DNA of 64,000 bases from Chloroflexota bacterium (GTDB lineage: Bacteria > Chloroflexota > Limnocylindria > QHBO01), in assembly GCA_025699005.1 (NCBI GenBank), contig JAILWI010000001.1, positions 844,908 to 908,907 on the forward strand, written 5' to 3'. This document shows, piece after piece, positions 20,014 to 29,451 of the stretch. The translations under genes were made by a program, and so were the position numbers. The notes below the pieces were generated by a model. It was not told the origin of the DNA and made no database searches. It worked only from the letters and a program-made list of their open reading frames with translations. Positions within the stretch are counted from its first letter, which is position 1, and each line of letters begins with the position of its first letter.

Positions 20014-20846
20014 ACATCCGCCGAGAGGGCGTCTGGGCTTGGGCACCGTTCGTCGTGCTCATCGTGCTGGCGACGATCTACATCGCCCCGTTCCTCGTCC
20101 AGGTCGTCAACTCGTTCCGGCCGGACGCGGATGTCGTTCGCGAGCCGCTGTCGCTCGGGATCGGGACGTGGACCGCGGCGGCCTACGAGCGCCTGTTCAC
20201 CCGGAGCGACTTCCCGCTGTGGACGATGAACTCGTTCATCGTGACCCTGTCCGTGACGCTGGGACGGGTCTTCTTCGTCAGCCTGGCCGGCTATGCGCTG
20301 GCACGGATCCCGTTCCGCGGCCGCGGCCTCGTCTACGCCCTGTTCATCGCGATCATGGCGGTCCCCGGGGTCGTGCTGCTGATCCCGAAGTTCCTCGTCA
20401 TCAACCAGCTCGGGATGTACGACTCGTACTCGGGAATGATCATCCCGCTGCTCGCCGATGCCGCCGGCGTGTTCATCATGAAGAACTTCTTCGAGTCCAT
20501 CCCGGTCGCCGTTGAAGAGCAGGCGCGGATCGATGGGGCGGGCGTCTTCCGGATCTTCTGGTCGATCGTGCTGCCGATGTCGCTGCCGGCCGTGATGACC
20601 ATCGTGATCCTGTCGTTCCAGGGCTCCTGGAACGAGCTCAGCCACTTCATCGTGTCGACGCAGAGCACGGAGCTGACCACGCTCACCCGGGGCGTCGCGC
20701 AGCTGGCCTCGGGTCAGCTCAGCCAGGGCTCGCAGTTCCCGATCAAGCTCGCCGCCGCGCTGCTCATGACGGTGCCAGTGGCGCTGGTGTTCTTCATCTT
20801 CCAGAAGCGGATCATGAACGTCGGCGCGGGTGCGGTGAAGGAGTAG
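20010..20846 (+). CDS. Sugar ABC transporter permease (MalG type)
   Basis: NSFIVTLSVTLGRVFFVSLAGYALARIPFRGRG...EEQARIDGAGVFRIFWSIVLPMSLPAVMTIVILSFQGSWNE; GTG start overlaps the previous gene. Confidence 0.92.
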   Translation: MNIRREGVWAWAPFVVLIVLATIYIAPFLVQVVNSFRPDADVVREPLSLGIGTWTAAAYERLFTRSDFPLWTMNSFIVTLSVTLGRVFFVSLAGYALARIPFRGRGLVYALFIAIMAVPGVVLLIPKFLVINQLGMYDSYSGMIIPLLADAAGVFIMKNFFESIPVAVEEQARIDGAGVFRIFWSIVLPMSLPAVMTIVILSFQGSWNELSHFIVSTQSTELTTLTRGVAQLASGQLSQGSQFPIKLAAALLMTVPVALVFFIFQKRIMNVGAGAVKE

Positions 20847-20875
20847 GGGGACGGCGCGGCGCCATGGACCGGCCA

Positions 20876-21253
<378 letters not shown>

Positions 21254-21537
21254 GGGCTCGCTTGAGTTGATGACTTCATCATGATCGCTCCAGCCAGTTC
21301 GCGTCGGGGGCACCGGAGCGACCGTTGGCGCGCTGGTCGGGCTCCACGGAAGCCGGGAAGGAGATCGTGGCAGATCTCCACCAACGACTCGCCCTCCGGG
21401 CCAAGTTGTGGACAAGTTGGTGGACAGACCCCCTTCCGGAATGCGGCCATTGCGGCCTACGATCCCGGCCGGTCCGTATCCTTGGGCCATCGGGAATCAT
21501 CCATCTCCATCAACCAAATCCTGGAGGGTGCCATCGC

Positions 21538-21879
21538 ATGACGCAGCGGCCGTCCGAGCCCGACGCTGCCGAGAGGCGCAGCCTGGCGGGGGAGCCACCG
21601 CCTCCCGACGTGGTCTCATTCATTCAGTTCTGCCATCACCGCCGCGGGGTGGGCTGGCCCGAGCTCTACGACGAGATGTGCGGGGTTGCCGCGCGTCGCG
21701 AGTATCAGGGCTGGGACCACGCCGACCTCGCTTCGCATGGCCTGACGTTCTCCCTGTTCGAGATGCCGCGCCTGGCCGCCTGGGTCCGCGCCGTGCTCGA
21801 CGGAGCCGATGACGGGGCGGTGAGTGGCCATCGAGGAGCCACGACACCACGACGGCAGCCGCAGGGCGCCGTCGCCTGA
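21538..21879 (+). CDS. Hypothetical protein
   Basis: MTQRPSEPDAAERRSLAGEPPPPDVVSFIQFCHHRRGVGWPELYDEMCGVAARREYQGWDHADLASHGLTFSLFEMPRLAAWVRAVL. Confidence 0.6.
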   Translation: MTQRPSEPDAAERRSLAGEPPPPDVVSFIQFCHHRRGVGWPELYDEMCGVAARREYQGWDHADLASHGLTFSLFEMPRLAAWVRAVLDGADDGAVSGHRGATTPRRQPQGAVA

Positions 21880-21905
21880 CCGCCCTGCGGCGATCGACAG
21901 CAACA

Positions 21906-21938
21906 GAGCCCCGGTTCGCACTCAGCGGATCGGGGCTC
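21906..21938. terminator. Hairpin between convergent genes (GAGCCCCG ... CGGGGCTC)
   Basis: 8-bp perfect stem, 17-nt loop, in a convergent intergenic region. Confidence 0.55.
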
Positions 21939-21987
21939 GTTCGTGCTCGGTCGGGATCGGTGGGCCGACGTTCGCCGGCTGGCCGCG

Positions 21988-22287
21988 TTAGTAGGTGTGC
22001 CGGCGCGCCATCTCGCGCTCGATCATGCGCTCCATGACCATGTACTTCTCGATGCGGCGCCGCAGCTCGTTCGCCTCGGGCGTGTACAGGTGGACGTACT
22101 GCTGCAGCTCGAGGCTCAGCTTGCGGCTGAACATGCGGGCGTGATCGAGGTTCCGTCGCAGGAGCACCTGGTCCATCCGGCGGAGGTGCTCCTCGTTGAG
22201 AAGGTCCTCGTCCCGGAGCAGCTCGCGGTCGACATCGATCTGCGTACGTTGCAGCTGGACGGGCGTGATGATCGTTTCGTCAGCCAT
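21988..22287 (-). CDS. Hypothetical alpha-helical protein
   Basis: MADETIITPVQLQRTQIDVDRELLRDEDLLNEEHLRRMDQVLLRRNLDHARMFSRKLSLELQQYVHLYTPEANELRRRIEKYMVMERM. Confidence 0.65.
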   Translation of the reverse strand: MADETIITPVQLQRTQIDVDRELLRDEDLLNEEHLRRMDQVLLRRNLDHARMFSRKLSLELQQYVHLYTPEANELRRRIEKYMVMERMIEREMARRHTY

Positions 22288-22299
22288 GGCCGGACCAGT

Positions 22300-22701
22300 C
22301 TAGCGGCTGGCAGGTTGGCCGATGAGGTCACCGACGAGGCCGGTGATCTGGTCGATCCCGAACGGCTTCGGCAGGACATGAATGTTGCCGATGGCCGCCA
22401 GCTCCGCTTCACGCTCGCGCAGCGAGGCGACATCCGCGGAGCACACGATGATCGGGATCTCCGCCAGGCGGTCCTCCGCGCGGGCGAGCGTGACGATCTC
22501 CCACCCCGATGCTCCACCGAGGAGGAGGTCCACGATGATGAGATCGGGACGGGACGCTCCGATCTCGGCGATCGTCGTCTCCTCGCCGTTGAAGAGGCTC
22601 ACCTCGTAGCCGGCATCTTCATCCAGGATGGCCGACATGAGCTCGAGAAAGTCGGGGTTGTCGTTGATGACGCTGATTCGCGGCCGCGTCGCGCTCGGCA
22701 T
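22300..22701 (-). CDS. Response regulator receiver-domain protein (CheY-like, no output domain)
   Basis: RISVINDNPDFLELMSAIL...DLIIVDLLLGGASGWEIVTLAR...IIVCSADV...VLPKPFGIDQI. Confidence 0.85.
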   Translation of the reverse strand: MPSATRPRISVINDNPDFLELMSAILDEDAGYEVSLFNGEETTIAEIGASRPDLIIVDLLLGGASGWEIVTLARAEDRLAEIPIIVCSADVASLREREAELAAIGNIHVLPKPFGIDQITGLVGDLIGQPASR

Positions 22702-22780
22702 GCTCGGGGTCCCTCCGGTGGCTCGGTCGCCTTCGGTGGCCACGAGTATAGGCGCGCCCCGTGTGGGTATGCTGATCCGG

Positions 22781-22856
22781 GTCCCCGTAGCTCAGTGGAC
22801 AGAGCAACCGCCTTCTAAGCGGTCGGTCGCAGGTTCGAATCCTGCCGGGGACGCCA
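22781..22856 (+). tRNA. tRNA-Arg (anticodon TCT), CCA encoded
   Basis: GTCCCCG-TA-GCTCAGTGGACAGAGC-A-ACCGC-CTTCTAA-GCGGT-CGGTC-GCAGG-TTCGAAT-CCTGC-CGGGGAC-G-CCA. Confidence 0.97.
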
Positions 22857-22905
22857 CCCCGAGCTCCGCTGGAGCGACGCGAAGAGCCGCGGGGGGTGTG
22901 ATCGA

Positions 22906-23706
22906 TTGACGGAGGGCATCCACCTGGTGAGCGCGAGCATGGATCGGCACTTCTCCGAGGTGGCGGGTGCATACAACGCGCTGCGCACGACCGATATCGA
23001 GCCGATTCTGCTCATTCGGGACACCCTTGGTCGGCGCGGATCGGTTCGTGGGATCGACGTCGCATGCGGTGGCGGCCGGTACAGCCAGCTCCTCCTCGAG
23101 CATGTCCCGGGCCTTGCCCTCACGCTCCACGACCAGAACGACGCAATGCTGTCCGAGGCGACCCGGTACCTCGCCGAGCATGGGATCGAGGACGTCCCGA
23201 CCGTCGAGGGCGACATCGCGGATCTCGAGTTCCCCGATGCGGCGTTCGACGCCGTGTTCACGTTCAACGCGATTCATCACTTCGATCCGTCGATGTTCCT
23301 GGCCAAGGCCGCTCGCGCGCTGAGCGGCGATGGCCGCGTCTTCATCTACACGCGACTGCGTGAGCAGAATGCGCGGAGCGTCTGGGGCCAGCTCTTTCCG
23401 TCGTTCGCCGAGCGCGAGGATCGCCTCTACGAGCTCGCAGAGGTCGAATCGTGGGACGGGGGATCCGGATCGCTGGGGAAGCCGGAGATCGTCCAGTTCG
23501 AGTTCCAGCGGCGAGCGACCCTGTCTGAGCTGATTCACCAGGCGCGGAGCCGTCACTACTCGACGTTCTCGCTGTATTCGCCGGCCGAGCTCGAGCAGGC
23601 GCTAGCCGAGTTCGAGCGCGCAGTCCGCGAGCGGTTCCCGGACGTCGACGCCATCGAATGGACGGACGAGAACGTGATGATCGTGTACGGCTCCGCCGCT
23701 CGCTGA
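22906..23706 (+). CDS. Class I SAM-dependent methyltransferase
   Basis: GSVRGIDVACGGGRYSQLLLEHV...DIADLEFPDAAFDAVFTFNAIHHFDPSMFLAKAARALSGDGRVFIYTRL; TTG start at 22906 (alternative ATG 22936). Confidence 0.85.
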   Translation: MTEGIHLVSASMDRHFSEVAGAYNALRTTDIEPILLIRDTLGRRGSVRGIDVACGGGRYSQLLLEHVPGLALTLHDQNDAMLSEATRYLAEHGIEDVPTVEGDIADLEFPDAAFDAVFTFNAIHHFDPSMFLAKAARALSGDGRVFIYTRLREQNARSVWGQLFPSFAEREDRLYELAEVESWDGGSGSLGKPEIVQFEFQRRATLSELIHQARSRHYSTFSLYSPAELEQALAEFERAVRERFPDVDAIEWTDENVMIVYGSAAR

Positions 23707-23759
23707 CCTGTCGACCGGTTGTCGCCGGGGCGTGCCGGCGATTGCCAGCGCGATGCGCA

Positions 23760-24650
23760 TCAGAGCTCGGCGATGCGTCGCGGCGCCATGCGTGGCCCGT
23801 ACCGCGGGGCCGTGAAGCCGGCGACCTCGAGCAGGCGCTGGACCCGGCCGCGCTGGCCTCGATACGGCTCGAGGATCTCGAGCATCCGGGCGTCGTCGGC
23901 GCGCGCCTCGCCGGCGAGCGCCCACGCCACCATGTTCGGGATATGGAAGTCGCCGACGCTCACCGCGTCAGGGTCGCCGAACGCGCTGCGCACGACCTCG
24001 GCGGCCGTCCACGGGCCGACGCCCGGGAGCGACATGAGCCGTCGAGTGGCGAGCGCGGCATCGTCCGCGGCCTCGAGCCAGGCGTGTCGCGCGGCAGCAC
24101 GACGCACCACGTCCGCGCGACGCCGCTCGACGCCGAGCGGATGGAAAGCGTGGTAGGGCAGGCCTGCCAGCGTCGCAGGCGCCGGCGGGAGCAGGAGGTC
24201 CATCGGCCCGGGCGCTGGCGAGCCGTAGCGTCGGAGCAGGCCCGCGTATGCGCGGAACGCCTCGGTTCCGGTGACCTTCTGCTCGAAGATGGACGGGACC
24301 AGCGCGTGGACGACTCGCCGGCTGCTCGGAAGCCGAAGCCCGGGGTGCCGCCGCTGGAGGTCCCGGATCAGCGAGTGTTGCGCGACGAGCTCCTCGGGGC
24401 GATCGTCCTCGCCGACGAGCGCCGGAGCGTGCTGTGCCATCCACCCGGCGCCGTCGCCCCAGGCCCGCACGTGAAGCTCGTCGTCCAGCACATCGAGCCG
24501 CGCCGTGGCCGCGCCATCCGGGGTCAACGTCGCCCATGCCGCGCTCCGGCGGGAGAGCCTGATCGTGCGGTCGCCGGCGCCGTGGCGCAGAGGGCCAAGC
24601 GTCTCGGCCAGATCGAGCGGACCGCGCAGACGGACGCGGCGCTCGATCAC
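23760..24650 (-). CDS. DNA-3-methyladenine glycosylase-like (AlkA/HhH-GPD family)
   Basis: LVPSIFEQKVTGTEAFRAYAGLLRRYG; RLMSLPGVGPWTAAEVVRSAFGDPDAVSVGDFHIPNMVAWAL (HhH-GPD with catalytic Asp region). Confidence 0.85.
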   Translation of the reverse strand: MIERRVRLRGPLDLAETLGPLRHGAGDRTIRLSRRSAAWATLTPDGAATARLDVLDDELHVRAWGDGAGWMAQHAPALVGEDDRPEELVAQHSLIRDLQRRHPGLRLPSSRRVVHALVPSIFEQKVTGTEAFRAYAGLLRRYGSPAPGPMDLLLPPAPATLAGLPYHAFHPLGVERRRADVVRRAAARHAWLEAADDAALATRRLMSLPGVGPWTAAEVVRSAFGDPDAVSVGDFHIPNMVAWALAGEARADDARMLEILEPYRGQRGRVQRLLEVAGFTAPRYGPRMAPRRIAEL

Positions 24651-25651
24651 CGCCGCATCGAGAGCAGGATCGGCGACGGGCCAGCCTGCGTGGCCTCGAG
24701 CTCGGCGCGGCTGCGGATGCCGCGGTATCCCTCCCGCACGATGGCCTGGGCGCTGACCTCGCCGAGGCTCGTTCCCGGGCCGGCAAGAAGGACGACATCC
24801 GGCGCGTACTCACGCAGGGCCACGCGCAGGCTCGTCGCGTAGTCGTACGTCATGGCCGGCTGGTCGCGGACCGTGTGCCGTCCCAGCTCGGCAGGGTCGG
24901 TCGCATAGGGCGTGAACCGGACTCCACGTCCGTCGACGAGTGTGACGTTCGGAGCGTTCCAGGTGAGATCCGCCAGGCGAACCGCCGCGTCGGCCGCGGC
25001 GCGCGCGCGAAGGGGCGTGTGCCACGCCTCCTGGGCGCCCGCGCGGAGCGGATATCGTCGGCTCCCCACCTCGATCGGAGGCAGCTCCTGGGCAATCGCC
25101 GCCATGCTCGCCCGGGGAGCGCTGACCGTGACGAACGCGCCGAGGTCGAGCGAGCGATGCGCGACATCCTCGTGGTGCGACAGCACGGCATCGAGCGCCG
25201 ATACGCGCAGGGGGTCCAGGCGCCAGTCGTCGTCGGCGACGGCGTACACGAGCTGTCCGCCCGGATCGTCGTCGACCACCGGCTCCTCGGCGAGGAGAGC
25301 CATCGTCTGGACGATCCGAAACGCATCGTCGAACGAGAGCGCGCCGGACGCCGCGAGCGCGGTGTACCAGCCGCTCGAGCTGGCAACGACGACGACGACC
25401 TCGTGGTCATCGGCGATCCGCTCCGCGTCGAGAAGGCTGGCGAGGAACGTCAGCGGCGCGGCGTTCGCCGAGCGAAGGTGGACCGCCGGATCGAAGCGGC
25501 CGGCGCCGTCGAGGTCCGAGAGGCGCGGAAGGTCCAGGTCCGCGCGGAGCTCGTCCGCTCGACGTACCCACGGGTGCGTCTCCGGCAAGGAGCCGAGCGA
25601 GCTCGGACCGTAGGAACCGCGGGCCGGGAAGGCGACGACGGCCCGGGTCAC
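24647..25651 (-). CDS. FabD/acyltransferase-like protein with degenerate GHSxG region
   Basis: GTG start at 25651 (GTGA overlap): VTRAVVAFPARGSYGPSSLGS...VVVVVASSSGWYTALAASGALSFDDAFRIVQTMALL resembles FabD GHSLGEYTALVAAGALSFEDALRLV; C-terminal GPGTSLGEVSAQAIV. Confidence 0.65.
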   Translation of the reverse strand: MTRAVVAFPARGSYGPSSLGSLPETHPWVRRADELRADLDLPRLSDLDGAGRFDPAVHLRSANAAPLTFLASLLDAERIADDHEVVVVVASSSGWYTALAASGALSFDDAFRIVQTMALLAEEPVVDDDPGGQLVYAVADDDWRLDPLRVSALDAVLSHHEDVAHRSLDLGAFVTVSAPRASMAAIAQELPPIEVGSRRYPLRAGAQEAWHTPLRARAAADAAVRLADLTWNAPNVTLVDGRGVRFTPYATDPAELGRHTVRDQPAMTYDYATSLRVALREYAPDVVLLAGPGTSLGEVSAQAIVREGYRGIRSRAELEATQAGPSPILLSMRR

Positions 25652-27918
25652 GAGCGCGATCCTGACGCGTGCCGTCGCCGGCCGACGGCGCGCACCGCGC
25701 TCGCGACGATCTGGTCCACCCCGACGAGGACCGCGGAGGTCGCCGGTCCCAGCGGGACGAACGAGTCGACGGCGCGCACCGATGCCAGTCGTTTCGCGGT
25801 CCGCGTCTCGGCCAGGTCGGCGACGATCGCATCGGCCACACCGGCGCCGGTCGCGCGGCACTCGTCCACGACGACGACCGTGCCGACATCGGCGGCGTGC
25901 TCGCGGATCGCCTCGGTCGGCAGCGGGCTCAGCCAGCGCAGGTCCAGGACCCGCGCCCGCAGATCGTGCTCCTCGGCGAGGCGGTTGGCGGCCTGCAGAC
26001 TGAGCCGCAGGCCGTTGGCGTAGCTGACGAGGAGCACGTCCGCATCGGCGCCGGTCTCGCCATAGACGCCGACCTCTCCGGGCAGGAGAACGTCCGGTGG
26101 GGGCGCGTACGTCGAGAGCCACCCGCCGTCGCCATCGGCGTGGAGGTCCTTCTCGTGGTACAGGGCGATCGGCTCGAGGAAAATGACGACGCGGCCGTCC
26201 TCGATCGCCATGGCGACCGCGCCCCGCAGCATGCGCGCCGCATCGTCGCCGCGGGCGGGCGTGGCGATCACGAGGCCCGGGATGTCGCGGAGCGCGCCGA
26301 TCGAGTTGTCGTTGTGGAAGTGCCCGCCGAATCCCTTCTGGTAGGCGAGCCCCGCAACCCGCACCACCATGGGGTTGCGGAACTGGCCGGAGCTGAAGAA
26401 CTGGAGCGAGGCTGCCTCGCCGCGAATCTGGTCGAGCGCGTTGTGGAGGTAGGCGAGGTACTGGATCTCGGGGATCGGCAGCAGTCCGATATGGGCCGCG
26501 CCCTGGGCGATGCCGAGGATGCTCGTCTCGTCGAGGAGCGTGTCGAACACGCGCGCCGTGCCGAACCGGCGCTGGAGGCCGTTCGTGACGTTGTAGACGC
26601 CGCCCTTGCGACCGACGTCCTCGCCGAACAGGAAGACCTCCGGGCGGCGCAGGAGCTCGTCGGCCAGCGCGGCGTTCAGCGCGCCCGCCAGCGTGCGGCT
26701 CGTCGGCGACGTGGCGGCCTCCGGCAGCGTCGGACCGAAGGAGGCGATCCGATCATCCGGCGACGCGAGCGGCAGCGTCGCGCGAAGTGCGACGAGCGTC
26801 GGGTGGTTCGGCGCCAGGGGCGCGGTGACCTCCTCCGTGGTCTGCAGCCGAGGACGACGCCACGCCTCCTCCGCCACCGCCATGACACGGTCGCGCGTCT
26901 CCCGCACGAGGTCACGGAGCATGTCGGGCTCGGCGGCCCCCGAGTCGACGAGCCGTCGCGCGTTGCGCAGCAGCGGGTCGTCGGATTCGATGGCCTCGAT
27001 CTCGGACAGGCTGCGATACGTCTGCTCGGCGTCGCTGCCGGCGTGTCCCCACAGCCGGACGGTTCGCAGGTGGAGGAAGACCGGGCGCCGATGGTGGCGC
27101 ACCTCCTCGATCGCGATGCCGACGGCGTCCCAGATCTCGTCGATCTCGCCGTCGGCGCGCACGTAGCCGAGGTGCTCCTGGTGGCCGAAGGTGTCGGCGA
27201 TCCAGCCGTCGGGCGTGGCGACGCTGATCCCGGTCCCGTTGTCCTCGCACACGAGCAGCAGCGGCATCGGAAGGCCGAGGCGCACGGCGTACCGCGCGGT
27301 GTTGATGGCGGAGAGGGCGGTGGCATGGTTCGCGCTGGCGTCGCCGAACGAGCACGCGACGATGGCATCGGCCGGGAGGTCGGTGGGGACCCCGAAGCGC
27401 TTCGCGCGTGCCAGGCTGAAGGCGAGACCCATCGCCTTCGGAAGGTGGCTCGCGATCGTGCTCGTCTGTGGCGGGACCCAAAGCGCACGGCTGCCCCACA
27501 CCTTGTGGCGGCCCTGGCTGATCGGGTCATCGCTGGCGGCCACGATGCCCAGGAGCGTATCGAGCATCGGCGTGCTGCCCGGCAGCTGGCGGGCGCGGGC
27601 CATCATGAAGCCGCCCGATCGGTAGTGAAGGAACGCCGGGTCGTCGATCCGCAGGCGCGCGCCGACCACCGCGTTGTTCTCGTGGCCGGCGGAGCCGATG
27701 GTGTAGAAGCTCCGGTTCGTCTTCTTCAGCTCTCGCGCCGCGACGTCGAGCTGCCGGGACGCGAGCTGGTCCTCGAACAGGGCGATGGCTCCGACCGCCG
27801 TGAGACCGCCATCGGTCCCGATCGGCGCATCAGGAGCCAACCGGCGGTCAGCCGGCTCGGCGTGGGCGAGATAGGCGTCGAGCTGTCGCTCGACGATGGC
27901 GACGCGGTCCCAGGTCAT
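25648..27918 (-). CDS. TPP-dependent 2-oxoacid dehydrogenase E1, alpha and beta subunits fused (branched-chain/pyruvate type)
   Basis: FYTIGSAGHENNAVVGARL...CSFGDASANHATALSAINTARY...LLLVCEDNGTGISVATPDGW (alpha) followed by FLFGEDVGRKGGVYNVTNGLQRRFGTARVFDTLLDETSILGIAQGAAHIGLLPIPEIQYLAYLHNALDQI (beta). Confidence 0.88.
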   Translation of the reverse strand: MTWDRVAIVERQLDAYLAHAEPADRRLAPDAPIGTDGGLTAVGAIALFEDQLASRQLDVAARELKKTNRSFYTIGSAGHENNAVVGARLRIDDPAFLHYRSGGFMMARARQLPGSTPMLDTLLGIVAASDDPISQGRHKVWGSRALWVPPQTSTIASHLPKAMGLAFSLARAKRFGVPTDLPADAIVACSFGDASANHATALSAINTARYAVRLGLPMPLLLVCEDNGTGISVATPDGWIADTFGHQEHLGYVRADGEIDEIWDAVGIAIEEVRHHRRPVFLHLRTVRLWGHAGSDAEQTYRSLSEIEAIESDDPLLRNARRLVDSGAAEPDMLRDLVRETRDRVMAVAEEAWRRPRLQTTEEVTAPLAPNHPTLVALRATLPLASPDDRIASFGPTLPEAATSPTSRTLAGALNAALADELLRRPEVFLFGEDVGRKGGVYNVTNGLQRRFGTARVFDTLLDETSILGIAQGAAHIGLLPIPEIQYLAYLHNALDQIRGEAASLQFFSSGQFRNPMVVRVAGLAYQKGFGGHFHNDNSIGALRDIPGLVIATPARGDDAARMLRGAVAMAIEDGRVVIFLEPIALYHEKDLHADGDGGWLSTYAPPPDVLLPGEVGVYGETGADADVLLVSYANGLRLSLQAANRLAEEHDLRARVLDLRWLSPLPTEAIREHAADVGTVVVVDECRATGAGVADAIVADLAETRTAKRLASVRAVDSFVPLGPATSAVLVGVDQIVASAVRAVGRRRHASGSRS

Positions 27919-27981
27919 GCGGCGGGTGGTGACTCGGTGCTGGGGCGGGCCGCGCCATTCTACCGCCGCCGCCGGGCGGCT

Positions 27982-28098
27982 TTAGCGGGGGAAGTCGCCG
28001 CCGTTGGAGACGGCCATGGTGATCGTTACGAGGGCCAGCTGGAGGGCGACGGCCAGGATCGGGGCCCAGAGGAGGGGAAGGCGCGGCAGGCGGGACAT
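27982..28098 (-). CDS. Candidate 38-aa single-TM protein
   Basis: ATG...TAA: MSRLPRLPLLWAPILAVALQLALVTITMAVSNGGDFPR. Below the ORF-track length cut-off; read from sequence. Confidence 0.4.
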   Translation of the reverse strand: MSRLPRLPLLWAPILAVALQLALVTITMAVSNGGDFPR

Positions 28099-28171
28099 CT
28101 TCGGCGAACCTCGTCCGCGCGGGGACCACGGGGTGTGATCGCGCCCGCGAGAGGCCATGTGACGCCACCGC

Positions 28172-28204
28172 GTCTTACGCCGCGGTTACCACCGGCTTAC
28201 CGCC
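28172..28204 (+). promoter_or_regulatory. Three 11-bp-phased direct repeats (GTCTTACGCCG / CGGTTACCACC / GGCTTACCGCC), candidate OmpR/PhoB-family box
   Basis: TTAC at 28175, 28186 and 28197, exactly 11 bp apart. Confidence 0.5.
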
Positions 28205-28238
28205 CCCGGTCATCGGACGGCAATTTCTCCGCGAAACC

Positions 28239-28268
28239 TTGACACTCGATCCTCCGGGACTCGATAGT
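28239..28268 (+). promoter_or_regulatory. Predicted promoter of the polyamine-type ABC operon (TTGACA-N18-GATAGT)
   Basis: Consensus -35 TTGACA 28239-28244; -10-like GATAGT 28263-28268; about 65 nt before the GTG start. Confidence 0.5.
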
Positions 28269-28333
28269 GCGCGGAGTTTCGATACGCCTGTCTCCTCGCG
28301 CCCCCGAGCGGCGCGACCGGCGTTCGACGCGAG

Positions 28334-29425
<1,092 letters not shown>

Positions 29426-29451
29426 TGGGGGATCGGAAGGGAAATCGGCCA

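Noticed and set aside
25669-28242. 857-aa plus-strand ORF opposite the fused E1 gene
   Set aside because: Antisense shadow; the composition lacks any recognisable fold, and the minus strand encodes a coherent E1 enzyme.
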